Below, piece by piece: positions 1 through 8,976 of a DNA stretch of 43,681 nt. Position numbers and translations under genes: made by a program. The stretch covers positions 1 to 43,681 of the forward strand of contig JAPLDB010000080.1 of assembly GCA_026391975.1 (NCBI GenBank), written 5' to 3'. Each line of letters starts with the position of its first letter. Position 1 is the first letter of the stretch. The DNA is from Bacteroidota bacterium. GTDB lineage: Bacteria; Bacteroidota; Bacteroidia; AKYH767-A; 2013-40CM-41-45. The notes below the pieces were generated by a model that had not been told where the DNA came from, did no database searches, and was given only the letters and a program-made list of their open reading frames with translations.

Positions 1-311
1 GAAGATAAAGGACAAAATAGATTAAGTTGGAAAAAACCACAATACTATGGTTTTTCAATAATTGCGAAGGGGCCCTAACAAATTTTACAAAAGAAAATTG
101 TTGATTGACGTTTTTTTACTTCAGGAATTTATTGTATAAGAGTATTTGTATGAGATACAGTATTTACCGGAAGAATTTTGAAGCAATAATAAAAGTAAAA
201 AGGGCACACCCTCGATACCAATTTAATCCCAACACAGAGAAGTCAAACAAAGTGAATGGTAATTACAAATCGTAAAATAAGAAGATTTTTATGCAAATTC
301 TATGCAAATGA
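1..311. other. Intergenic region, no gene seen
   Basis: I see no credible coding region on either strand. There is an 8-bp inverted repeat (32-39 with 48-55, AAAAACCA/TGGTTTTT) flanked by A and T runs, which could be a bidirectional terminator. An 8-bp direct repeat ATGCAAAT occurs at 291-298 and 302-309, just beyond the tRNA-Asn terminator. Direct repeats near the 3' end of a tRNA can be recombinase arm sites, but no integrase lies in the window, so this is only a remark. Confidence 0.5.
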
Positions 312-339
312 AAAGGGAGTCCTTTGCAGAACTCCCTTT
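312..339 (-). terminator. Intrinsic terminator of tRNA-Asn
   Basis: A perfect 9-bp stem (AAAGGGAGT at 312-320, ACTCCCTTT at 331-339) has a 10-nt loop. Read on the minus strand it is followed by TTTTCATTT. It lies about 20 nt past the 3' end of the tRNA. Confidence 0.75.
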
Positions 340-358
340 ATAACATTGATTATCAATG

Positions 359-432
359 CTCCCCCTCCTGGGCTCGAACCAGGGACCCCATGATTAACAG
401 TCATGTGCTCTAACCAACTGAGCTAAGGAGGA
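359..432 (-). tRNA. tRNA-Asn (anticodon GTT)
   Basis: A full cloverleaf can be drawn on the minus strand. The acceptor stem is TCCTCCT (432-426) paired with AGGGGGA (366-360), with one G-T pair, and the discriminator is G at 359. The D arm has GCTC/GAGC stems, the anticodon arm has CATGA/TCATG around the loop CTGTTAA (anticodon GTT), and the T arm has CCTGG/CCAGG around TTCGAGC. CCA is not encoded. A hairpin of 11 bp with one mismatch (439-449 with 454-464) sits immediately 5' of the mature tRNA in the precursor leader and may guide 5' processing. A consensus promoter lies about 110 nt upstream. Confidence 0.97.
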
Positions 433-540
433 ATGTTCCTTCTCTCTGTATTAACAGTGAGAAGATCATCCCGTCCCCGCTTCAATCTTTCCACTGTACA
501 GCGGAAATAAAGCACCTTAATCGTGATTTTTAAGGGACGG

Positions 541-570
541 CAAAAGTAAACAATCAATCCAAAGTAGCAA
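541..570 (-). promoter_or_regulatory. Consensus Bacteroidota promoter for tRNA-Asn
   Basis: On the minus strand TTG (570-568) is followed by exactly 19 nt and then TACTTTTG (548-541), a full match to the primary sigma-factor pattern TTG-N19-TAnnTTTG. Transcription would start near 536 and read a leader of about 100 nt into the tRNA. No protein gene lies between, so the tRNA is the likely target. Confidence 0.8.
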
Positions 571-677
571 GGGAAGTTTTTGATTATTTCAGCATATTGG
601 ATGGGCACTCAATCCGTTTTTTAACTTCGCGCGCTTTTAAGAATTCACCCCTCTAATCTTCAATAACATAATATATC

Positions 678-1601
678 ATGAGCCTCGTCGTAGTAGGAAC
701 AGTTGCTTTCGATGCCATCGAAACGCCATTTGGTAAAACAGACAAAATTATTGGCGGCGCAGCCACTTATTCAGGCACTGCAGCCTCTTATTTCACCAAA
801 GATATTAAGCTGGTATCAGTGGTAGGAGATGATTTTCCCAAGGAACAGATCGAGCAATTCCACCGGCATGGAATGAAAACTGAAGGTCTTCAGGTGAAGA
901 ACGGACAAAAAACTTTTTTCTGGAGTGGGCGGTACCACACAGATATGAATACCCGTGATACCCTTGATACACAGCTGAATGTATTGCTGGACTTTGATCC
1001 TGTAATCCCTGAATCGTACCAGGATTGCGAGTTTTTAATGCTCAGCAACCTTATGCCCAGCCTTCAGAAGAACGTATTGGATCGTTTGCGCAAACGCCCT
1101 AAGCTGGTTGTCATGGACACCATGAACTTCTGGATGGAAACACAGATGGATGCCCTGATGGAGATTATCGGACTTGTTGACGTTCTGACGGTAAATGATT
1201 CAGAAGCCCGTCAGCTCACCAACGAATATTCCCTGGTAAAAGCAGCGCAGAAGATCCTGAAGATGGGTCCGAAATATCTCATCATCAAGAAAGGTGAGCA
1301 TGGTGCATTGCTTTTTAATGAGGACCAGGTGTTTTTCGCTCCTGCATTGCCACTTGAGGATGTTTTTGATCCGACCGGAGCAGGGGACACTTTTGCCGGC
1401 GGTTTCATCGGATACATTGCACAAACAAAGGACATTTCATTCGACAATATGAAGCGGGCCATTATTTTTGGTTCTGCAATGGCATCTTTCTGTGTCGAGA
1501 AATTCGGACTGGAAAGACTCGTTGATTTAAAACAGGATGAGATTGAAGAACGTGTTCAGGAGTTTATCGACCTGGTGCAATTCGACATTGCACTTGTTTG
1601 A
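678..1601 (+). CDS. PfkB/ribokinase-family sugar kinase
   Basis: This is a cytosolic carbohydrate or nucleoside kinase of the PfkB family at the usual length (307 aa). The N-terminal glycine pair GG at residues 26-27 forms part of the substrate pocket. The C-terminal signature DPTGAGDTFAGG (231-242) supplies the anion hole and the catalytic Asp237. The NDSEAR segment near 173-178 and the preceding beta/alpha repeats fit the Rossmann-like fold. The substrate cannot be read from sequence; PfkB members use ribose, fructose-1-phosphate, adenosine and others. No pathway genes are adjacent. The start at 678 gives the canonical family N-terminus. The stop (1599-1601) directly abuts the stop of the convergent superoxide dismutase gene, so transcripts from the two must overlap. 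Confidence 0.93.
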   Translation: MSLVVVGTVAFDAIETPFGKTDKIIGGAATYSGTAASYFTKDIKLVSVVGDDFPKEQIEQFHRHGMKTEGLQVKNGQKTFFWSGRYHTDMNTRDTLDTQLNVLLDFDPVIPESYQDCEFLMLSNLMPSLQKNVLDRLRKRPKLVVMDTMNFWMETQMDALMEIIGLVDVLTVNDSEARQLTNEYSLVKAAQKILKMGPKYLIIKKGEHGALLFNEDQVFFAPALPLEDVFDPTGAGDTFAGGFIGYIAQTKDISFDNMKRAIIFGSAMASFCVEKFGLERLVDLKQDEIEERVQEFIDLVQFDIALV

Positions 1602-2333
1602 TCAAAGCCTTGAAGCTACATCATCCCAGTTCACCACATTCCACCAGGCATTTAAATAGTCTGCACGCTTATTCTGGTAATGCAGGTAATAAGCATGTTC
1701 CCACACATCAATCCCCAATAGTGGAGTTCCTTTTACTTCTGCAATATCCATCAACGGATTATCCTGATTTGGTGTTGAACAAATGGCCAGCTTTCCTTCA
1801 GGAGTTTTTATCAACCAGGCCCACCCACTGCCAAAACGCTTGAGTGCTGCCTCATTTAATAGTGCCTGGAATTTTTGAAAACTTTCGAATGAATTATTGA
1901 TCGCTTCTGCAATTTTACCTGTGGGAACTCCCCCGCCGTTGGGCTTCATCAGCTTCCAGAAAAATGTATGATTCCAGTGGCCTCCGCCGTTGTTGCGAAC
2001 GACAATCGGATACTTCGAGACATTTTTTATCAGTTGATCCAGGTCAGCATCAATATTATTTTCCTTCATGGCTTTATTCAGATTCGTTACATAGGCCTGG
2101 TGATGACGACTATGATGGATCTGCATCGTCAGTGTATCGATGTGTGGTTCCAGCGCTTCGTAGCCATATCCAAGCATCGGTAAACTGAAGAAATCATCGG
2201 TAAAACTTTCAGATAAGTTGTCTGTTTCATTTGCTGAAAAGGCCCTGGAAAGCGTCGGGAGAGCCATGCCGGCCAATCCTGCAAGGGTTATTTTCTTAAT
2301 AAACTGCCTGCGGTTGTTTTCGGTATTTTCCAT
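1602..2333 (-). CDS. Superoxide dismutase [Mn/Fe], exported
   Basis: Iron/manganese superoxide dismutase, converting superoxide to oxygen and peroxide. From the ATG at 2333 (243 aa) the metal ligands are His73, His122 (in GGGHWNH), Asp209 and His213 (DVWEHAYY). The Gln in NQDNPL (Gln190) and Gly at the position before the HWNH motif favour the Mn type over the Fe type, although cambialistic use is possible. The N-terminus carries twin arginines (RRQFIKK) followed by a hydrophobic stretch, which looks like a Tat signal, so a periplasmic or surface location is inferred. A TTG codon at 2351 would add six residues; ATG at 2333 is preferred. The gene is convergent with the PfkB kinase gene with zero spacing. 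Confidence 0.95.
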   Translation of the reverse strand: MENTENNRRQFIKKITLAGLAGMALPTLSRAFSANETDNLSESFTDDFFSLPMLGYGYEALEPHIDTLTMQIHHSRHHQAYVTNLNKAMKENNIDADLDQLIKNVSKYPIVVRNNGGGHWNHTFFWKLMKPNGGGVPTGKIAEAINNSFESFQKFQALLNEAALKRFGSGWAWLIKTPEGKLAICSTPNQDNPLMDIAEVKGTPLLGIDVWEHAYYLHYQNKRADYLNAWWNVVNWDDVASRL

Positions 2334-2503
2334 AATTAATGATTTTTTCAAAGATGAGGAATAAATTTAATGCAAAAAATGAAGAGTTGCTGATTTGAAT
2401 GATGATCAGCACACAATCGGCAAAGTATTGATATTTGTAAGGAATCATCAATTATCTTCACAACCCCAAACTCTATCTCTCGTTTTTAATCTTCGTACCC
2501 TCT

Positions 2504-5500
2504 ATGAAAACAATTTTTTGCAATTTTTTCTTTGCTGTATTATCGTTTTTCTGTGCATTTCATTCGAATGGCCAAATTCTCCTTAATGAAATTTGTTCTT
2601 CCAACAGTACCGTAATTGCAAATGACAATGGCGATTACGATGACTGGATTGAAATTTACAATGCCGGTAGCAGCGCTGTTAACCTTAACGGATACGGATT
2701 AAGTGATGATACGGCCAACCTGCGAAAGTTCATATTTCCTGATTATTCTCTTGGAGCCAACAGCAGGATTATCGTTTTCTGCTCTGATAAGAACCAGACT
2801 GAAATAGTGGATCACTGGGAAACACCGGTTTCATCAACAAACACCTGGAAATATTTTGTCGGAACATCCAACCCTGATACCAACTGGAGAAATAATTCTT
2901 TCAATGATGCCACATGGCTTTCAGGTGTTGGGGGAATCGGATTCGGCGACGGAGATGACAATACAACCATTGCAACATGTAATGCAGTAATGGTAAGAAA
3001 GCATTTCACCATTAGTGACACAGCAAATATTCTAAAGGCGATTTTTAATATTGATTATGATGACGGCTTTGTTGCATTTCTGAATGGTGTTGAGATTGCA
3101 AGGGCAAATGTTGGCATGACAGGTGATCGCCCGGCATACAATGTGGTAGCCAATAACTCGCATGAGGCGGTAATGTATCAGGGAATGAATCCGGAGGAAT
3201 ACATTCTTGATCCAGCAGTATTCAAAAGTATATTGAGGATCGGTGATAATGTTCTTGCTATACAGGTCCACAACACCAATCCCTCCAATCCTGATCTTTC
3301 CTGTATTCCATTTCTATCTTTCGGTATTCGCAACGGAGTACATACTTGGCCCAATCCGCCATCGTGGTTTTCTGCACAATCACCTGAGCATTTCCAGGCA
3401 CATTTTAAGTTATCAAGAACAGGGGAAACAGTAGATCTTACAAATGCCCTTTCGGTAATAGTGGATCAGCATACATTTACAGGACTTGATCTCGATAATT
3501 CAAAGGGAAGAATTCCTGATGGGTCAGTAAACTGGTGCTATTTTAAATACCCCACGCCCGGACTTACCAATAATTCTTCCACCTGTTATACAGGCTATGC
3601 TACGATTCCATTATTCTCTTTGCAAGCCGGATTTTATACAGGGCTTCATTGGCTTACGCTGACAACTACACAGCCAGCCGGGGTTATCAGGTATTCGCTT
3701 GACGGAAGCGATCCGAAAGATACTTCTCCGGTTTATACGGCTCCCATCCTGCTCAATGCAACAAAAATCATCAGGGCAAAAGTTTTTGCTCCGGGTTATT
3801 TGCCAAGCACTACGATCTCGAATTCTTATTTTGTGAATGAAAATATTCACCTGCCTGTTTTTACAATCAGTACAGACCCCTATAATCTTTACGATTCACT
3901 ATATGGTATTTATGCGCTTGGCCCCAATGCTGATACAGCCTATCCGCATTTCGGGGCAAACTACTGGCAGGACTGGGAACGACCTGCTGCCATTGAGTTT
4001 TATGATAAATCAAAAAACCGTCTTTTTAAATTCACAGGAGATATTTCCATTGCGGGAAATTATTCACAGGCAGCAGAACAGAAAAGTTTTGAAATTAAGC
4101 TGGGCGATAAGTACGGAACAGGATCGATACAATATTCTTTTTTTCCTGATAAACCTTATGTGAACAATACTGATGATATCGTTTTACGGAATGCCGGAAC
4201 TGATAATTGCCAGATGCACTACCGCGATCACCTGATGGAAAAAGTACTGAAAGGAACCCATGCTGATTTTATTGCACAGGATCCTGTTGTTTTATTTCTG
4301 AACGGGGAATTTTGGGGAATGTACCAGGTGGTTGAAAATGACAACAAGAATTTTGTGCAAACGAATTATGGGTACAAAAGCAATGAGATTGACTTCCTGA
4401 AAGAGTCGGGCAACATTGAAACAACCTGCGGAAGTGATACCGGTTTTTTCAACATGCTCAATTATTCGGCTACAGCCAATCAATCAACAGCAGCATTCTA
4501 CAATGCAATGAATGGCATGTTTGATCTGGAAAACATGACAGATTATTATGCTGCAGAAACATATTATTGTAATGAAGACTTCATCGGACCATGGACCAAC
4601 AACATTGTATTGTGGCGGCCATCGAGTCCAATAGGAAAATGGAAATACATTACAAAAGACCTGGATTTCGGGCTTGGGCTTTCAAGCCGTTTTGAGGATA
4701 ACATGCTGGATACTATTTTACATCCGACGGCAGCATGCTACAATGCACAGCTTTTATCAAACATGCTGTTGAATCCTACCTTCAAAAGATATTTTATAAA
4801 CCGGTATGCGGATCTGATCAATACTACTTTTCTTCCTTCTAACATGCTTCCTGTCCTTACGGCCATTCATGATTCAATGGCCTTTGATATGCCACAACAT
4901 TTTGCAAAATGGGGAATGACACAATTGGTTTGGGACAGGGAAATAAATAAAGCGACCGATTTTATCAACCAGCGCCCTGCCTATGCCCGAGATTATATTC
5001 AGTCTGAGTTCTCAATGACATCACAGGTTACATTAACGCTCAATGCAAGTCCTGCAGGCGCCGGCCGTATTCAGATCAGCACTGTTACGCCAACTACTTT
5101 GCCATGGAGTGGAGTTTATTTCAATGGGAATCCTGTAACGATCACAGCCATTCCGAACCCCGGATATACATTTGATCACTGGCTTTCCAATGTTGTGATC
5201 GGGGCCAATGATTACAATCAATCGACAACCTATAATTTCACATCTGCAGATCAGATCACAGCATACTTTACGGGATCTCCTGCAACGCCACTCATTACTT
5301 TCAGTGAAATAAATTACAATTGCGACAGCATCATCCACAGCGATGACTGGATTGAACTTCATAACTACGGAGCAACATCTGTGGATATTTCAGGATGGAA
5401 GTTTATGGATGAACAAGACAATCATGTTTTTGAATTTCCCGTAAATACTGTCATTGCTGCCGGCGGATATCTTGTAGTTGCAGAAGATCTGGCAAAGTTT

Positions 5501-7396
5501 TCTACAGCATATCCATCAGTCAGCAACGTAATCGGGTCAACCGGTTTCAGCTTTGCCAACACTGAGGAACTGTTGCATCTCTACGATTACAGAGATACAT
5601 TATATAAGTCTGTTTTTTATTCAGATCAGCTGCCATGGCCTGAAGCCGCAGATGGTAAAGGTTATACCTGTGAGCTGATTGATCCCAATGGGGATTTAAA
5701 CGATGGCAATAACTGGTTTGCAGGATGCCTGCATGGTTCGCCGGGTCGTGCATATTCTACAATTACTGCCAGCATTGGTAATTCAGGAAGTCTGTCTTTC
5801 TGCTCGCCCGGAAGCGTTTCGTTATCGTCAAATACCGGAACAGGTTATGCTTACCAGTGGTTGTTGAATGCTTCCGAATTGCCCGGACAAACAAACTCAC
5901 AGTATACAGCTGTTTCAAGCGGGTGGTATGCTGTGATGCTGGATTCATCCGGATGCCGCGCCACCGATTCGGTTTTGGTTTCTGCAATAACCATTTCAGA
6001 CCCTCTCGTTACAGCAGGCTCAAATTGTGGTCCGGGTGCAGTTACCGTTTCAGCCACAGGGGGCGGTGCCATTGTCTGGTATGATATTCCGAATGGAAAT
6101 ATTATTGGAAACGGAAATACTTTCACCACACCTTATCTTACATCATCCGTTACTTATTATGCAGTGTCTGACAGTGGAGGTTGTCAGAGTAGTTTCATTC
6201 CGGTCACTGCTTCAATTAATGAAATTACAGCTGCACCGGTTACTGCTGATGTTACCCGATGCGGTCCGGGAACAGTGACTATGAATGCCACTGATACAGC
6301 GACCGTTCACTGGTACGATTCCTTAACGGGGGGCAGTCTTTTGCAAACCGGTCCAACTTTTACAACGCCGGTATTGAATTCTACCACCACCTATTATGTT
6401 GAAGCAGGAACCAATTGTCCAAGTTCCCGGGTTGCAGTAAATGCAATTATCAATGTAGCCAACCCACCGGTAACAACAGATGGCAACAGATGCGGGCCCG
6501 GAACCATTAATTTGTCAGCAACAGCCACAGATCCTGTTTCCTGGTATGATCAGCCATCAGGAGGAAATTTTCTTGGAACAACATACAGCTTCACTACTCC
6601 CGTGATTTCAACTACTACAACTTACTATGCTGAAGCCAACAATGGTTGTGCAAGTGTGCGCGTTCCTGCAATTGCTACAATCAATTCGGTTACATTGCCT
6701 CCACAGGTGGTGTCATCATTCTCTTGCGGAACGGGAGATGTAACATTGACTGCTTCTTCCGCGGATCCGATTTCATGGTATGATGCTCCTGTTGCAGGAA
6801 ATCTTCTTGGCACAGGAAGCACTTTAACACTGACTGGCATAAGTATTACCACCATCGTTTACGCACTAGCAGGAACATTGTGTCCAAGTATTCGCATCCG
6901 CGATACTGCATTCGTGTATACACAACCTGTAATAAATTTAGGTACTGATATTATTCTCACATCACCGCAAACTGCAACACTTGATGCCGGTGCGGGTTTC
7001 GTGAGTTATCTGTGGTCAACGGGTGAGACAACACAAACCATTATTGTCAATTCAACAAATACCTATTCAGTAACGGCCATTGATGGAAATGGATGTAGTG
7101 CAACGGATGACATCATGGTAACGGTGTATGTTGGATTATCATCTATTCAATCCAATGGAATAAATATCTATCCGAATCCAGTCCATGATATCCTGACAAT
7201 TCAGTTACCGACATCCATGTCGGGAGAATCAAAATTGCTTAAGATGTTCGATGTTACAGGAAGGGTTGTTTTCACGGAATCATTGAGTGGATCAGGGTTG
7301 CATACTATAGATGTTTCTGCCTTCGCAAAGGGGGTTTACGTGATTACCCTCGACAGCAACAGCCAGCGGAGAGTGGTCCAGGTCATCGTCAACTGA
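2504..7396 (+). CDS. Giant secreted lamin-tail/CotH-kinase protein, T9SS type A cargo
   Basis: A 1630-aa cell-surface or secreted protein. The order is: signal peptide (1-24); lamin-tail domain (about 25-350) interrupted at about 100-290 by a beta-sandwich segment resembling galactose-binding jelly rolls; a chitobiase C-terminal/Fn3-associated domain (about 367-440); a CotH-type kinase-like domain (about 450-740) with EQKSFEIK around Lys527 and the acidic DLDFG motif at Asp719/Asp721; a repeat domain of the InlB B-repeat/Flg_new kind (about 842-924); a second lamin-tail domain (927-1020); one Ig-like domain and four CGPG...WYD Ig-like repeats (about 1085-1475); one further Ig/PKD-like domain; and a type A sorting domain (about 1550-1630, YPNP ... 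GVYVITL). CotH proteins are atypical secreted kinases in Bacillus spores. Activity here is an inference from motifs. The real passenger function is unknown. Confidence 0.9.
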   Translation: MKTIFCNFFFAVLSFFCAFHSNGQILLNEICSSNSTVIANDNGDYDDWIEIYNAGSSAVNLNGYGLSDDTANLRKFIFPDYSLGANSRIIVFCSDKNQTEIVDHWETPVSSTNTWKYFVGTSNPDTNWRNNSFNDATWLSGVGGIGFGDGDDNTTIATCNAVMVRKHFTISDTANILKAIFNIDYDDGFVAFLNGVEIARANVGMTGDRPAYNVVANNSHEAVMYQGMNPEEYILDPAVFKSILRIGDNVLAIQVHNTNPSNPDLSCIPFLSFGIRNGVHTWPNPPSWFSAQSPEHFQAHFKLSRTGETVDLTNALSVIVDQHTFTGLDLDNSKGRIPDGSVNWCYFKYPTPGLTNNSSTCYTGYATIPLFSLQAGFYTGLHWLTLTTTQPAGVIRYSLDGSDPKDTSPVYTAPILLNATKIIRAKVFAPGYLPSTTISNSYFVNENIHLPVFTISTDPYNLYDSLYGIYALGPNADTAYPHFGANYWQDWERPAAIEFYDKSKNRLFKFTGDISIAGNYSQAAEQKSFEIKLGDKYGTGSIQYSFFPDKPYVNNTDDIVLRNAGTDNCQMHYRDHLMEKVLKGTHADFIAQDPVVLFLNGEFWGMYQVVENDNKNFVQTNYGYKSNEIDFLKESGNIETTCGSDTGFFNMLNYSATANQSTAAFYNAMNGMFDLENMTDYYAAETYYCNEDFIGPWTNNIVLWRPSSPIGKWKYITKDLDFGLGLSSRFEDNMLDTILHPTAACYNAQLLSNMLLNPTFKRYFINRYADLINTTFLPSNMLPVLTAIHDSMAFDMPQHFAKWGMTQLVWDREINKATDFINQRPAYARDYIQSEFSMTSQVTLTLNASPAGAGRIQISTVTPTTLPWSGVYFNGNPVTITAIPNPGYTFDHWLSNVVIGANDYNQSTTYNFTSADQITAYFTGSPATPLITFSEINYNCDSIIHSDDWIELHNYGATSVDISGWKFMDEQDNHVFEFPVNTVIAAGGYLVVAEDLAKFSTAYPSVSNVIGSTGFSFANTEELLHLYDYRDTLYKSVFYSDQLPWPEAADGKGYTCELIDPNGDLNDGNNWFAGCLHGSPGRAYSTITASIGNSGSLSFCSPGSVSLSSNTGTGYAYQWLLNASELPGQTNSQYTAVSSGWYAVMLDSSGCRATDSVLVSAITISDPLVTAGSNCGPGAVTVSATGGGAIVWYDIPNGNIIGNGNTFTTPYLTSSVTYYAVSDSGGCQSSFIPVTASINEITAAPVTADVTRCGPGTVTMNATDTATVHWYDSLTGGSLLQTGPTFTTPVLNSTTTYYVEAGTNCPSSRVAVNAIINVANPPVTTDGNRCGPGTINLSATATDPVSWYDQPSGGNFLGTTYSFTTPVISTTTTYYAEANNGCASVRVPAIATINSVTLPPQVVSSFSCGTGDVTLTASSADPISWYDAPVAGNLLGTGSTLTLTGISITTIVYALAGTLCPSIRIRDTAFVYTQPVINLGTDIILTSPQTATLDAGAGFVSYLWSTGETTQTIIVNSTNTYSVTAIDGNGCSATDDIMVTVYVGLSSIQSNGINIYPNPVHDILTIQLPTSMSGESKLLKMFDVTGRVVFTESLSGSGLHTIDVSAFAKGVYVITLDSNSQRRVVQVIVN

Positions 7397-7493
7397 TAAG
7401 AAGCCTTTGGGATTTTTCGATTTTCTGTTTGCGTAATTGGATTATTCTGCCTTACTTTCATCGTTGAAATTAATTTCTAATTCAAATTTAACG

Positions 7494-8747
7494 ATGAAAA
7501 AACTTTACACACTTCTCACTTCAATTCTTATTTCTAATTTATTGGTCGCTCAGGTTGTTATTGACTGTAACAGCACGCGGTATGACGAGGAAATTTTCCC
7601 GAACATCATCACCACAAGTAATATTACCTTCGGTGCCAATAATGATTATCAAGGTACGAACACCATCCTAAAGCTTGATGTATATGAGCCCGATGGAGAT
7701 ACTGCGGCTTTCCGTCCGCTCATTGTATGGGTTCATGGCGGCAGTTTCGTAGGCGGATCAAAGGTGGATAATGACGTAGTCGGGCTGTGTCAGCGATTTG
7801 CAAAACGCGGATATGTTTGTGCATCCATTGAATACAGATTAGGAATTGCATTTCCTTACAACCAGACAAGTGCTACCAATGCCGTGTTTCTCGGAGTACA
7901 GGATACGAAGGCAGCGATTCGTTTCTTTCGCCAGGATGCAGCAACAACAAATACCTATAGAATTGATCCGGATATGATTTTTTGCGGCGGGAGTTCAGCG
8001 GGTGCGTTCTGTGCATTACACCTTGGATACCTCGACCAGCCATCAGAATTACCATCAACAATCGATACTGTTGCATTGGGAGGAATGGAAGGGACCAGCG
8101 GAAATCCGGGATATCCTTCAAATGTAAAAGCGATCCTTAATCTATGCGGTGCCATGGGTGATACTGCCTGGATGGTTCCTGGTGATATACCTGTTTGCAG
8201 CATGCATGGCACCGCTGATCAGGTAGTACCTTATGCAACTGCAATGCTTTACCTGCTAAACATATTTCCAATCATGGTTGTAGACGGAAGCTACTCTGTA
8301 AATGAACATGCCTTGCTGACAGGAATTGACCAGACCATGTATACATTCTATGGTGCACCGCATGTACCGTATGCAGGAGACGTTAATTACATGGACACAA
8401 CGGTTCACTTCGTGAGTAATTTTTTATACCGCTTCTTGGGTTGTTCGCCACGTGATCCTAATCCTGTGGCCAATACATGGAACACTGTTTCGGTAAATGA
8501 ACTGGCCGCTGATGTTTCATCACTTGAAGTTTTTCCGAATCCTGCATCTTCAGAATGTACTGTCCGCATTCCTAAAAATGCTTTGGGGGGAATGATCAAA
8601 ATGTATGATGCTGTCGGTCGCGAAGTATTTTCTGCTCCTGCTTCAACTTCAAACATGCAACTTCGAACTTCAAGCCTCTCCGGAGTTTACTTTGTGAAAG
8701 TTATTTCAGGGAATGAAGTGATGACGAAGGTGGTGGTTGTGGAATAA
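7494..8747 (+). CDS. Secreted alpha/beta-hydrolase (carboxylesterase-like), T9SS type A cargo
   Basis: From the ATG at 7494 this is a 417-aa protein with a clear signal peptide (MKKLYTLLTS...LVAQ); an upstream in-frame ATG at 7437 would bury that signal and is rejected. The hydrolase core shows the oxyanion HGG (81-83), the nucleophile Ser168 in G-S-S-A-G, and plausible Asp242 (HGTADQVVPY) and His290 (APHVPY), an arrangement like the BD-FAE/carboxylesterase group. Residues about 343-417 are a T9SS sorting domain (FPNP ... GVYFVKV). It probably deacylates a polymer or peptide-linked ester outside the cell, but the substrate is not visible. It lies 97 nt downstream of the CotH protein in the same direction and is followed by a strong terminator, so co-transcription is possible. 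Confidence 0.88.
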   Translation: MKKLYTLLTSILISNLLVAQVVIDCNSTRYDEEIFPNIITTSNITFGANNDYQGTNTILKLDVYEPDGDTAAFRPLIVWVHGGSFVGGSKVDNDVVGLCQRFAKRGYVCASIEYRLGIAFPYNQTSATNAVFLGVQDTKAAIRFFRQDAATTNTYRIDPDMIFCGGSSAGAFCALHLGYLDQPSELPSTIDTVALGGMEGTSGNPGYPSNVKAILNLCGAMGDTAWMVPGDIPVCSMHGTADQVVPYATAMLYLLNIFPIMVVDGSYSVNEHALLTGIDQTMYTFYGAPHVPYAGDVNYMDTTVHFVSNFLYRFLGCSPRDPNPVANTWNTVSVNELAADVSSLEVFPNPASSECTVRIPKNALGGMIKMYDAVGREVFSAPASTSNMQLRTSSLSGVYFVKVISGNEVMTKVVVVE

Positions 8748-8774
8748 AGAAAGAATCAATAATACATATGGAAC

Positions 8775-8808
8775 AACCGCTATGCCGAAAAGCATGGCGG
8801 TTTTTTTT
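8775..8808 (+). terminator. Intrinsic terminator after the hydrolase gene
   Basis: An 11-bp stem with one G-T pair (8775-8785 with 8792-8802) has the loop CGAAAA and is followed by eight T residues (8801-8808). Confidence 0.9.
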
Positions 8809-8943
8809 ATGAATTTTCTGACGAAATTTCACTCACAATTGGTCTGGCGTCCTGTTCAAATTTCATCATCCGCCATCCACCATTCGATATTCTTATTCTC
8901 TACTTTGCCACCTTATCAAACACCGCTCGTGCTTTGTAGTATT

Positions 8944-8976
8944 ACTTGTGACTTCTAACTTTTAACTTCTCACTTT
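8944..8976 (+). repeat. 7-nt tandem array abutting the permease start codon
   Basis: Four exact-length heptads with consensus ACTTnTn run from 8944 to 8971 (ACTTGTG, ACTTCTA, ACTTTTA, ACTTCTC). A partial fifth, ACTTT, runs straight into the ATG at 8977. The first unit with the preceding T reads TACTTGTG, one base from the TAnnTTTG promoter element. The rest of 8748-8976 holds only the terminator. Confidence 0.8.

Noticed and set aside
291-309. Attachment site of an integrated element next to tRNA-Asn
   Set aside because: Only a short direct repeat is seen; there is no integrase and no copy of the tRNA 3' end in the window.
423-608. 61-aa open frame on the minus strand overlapping the tRNA
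   Set aside because: It runs through the tRNA-Asn gene and over a perfect promoter, and the protein looks random.
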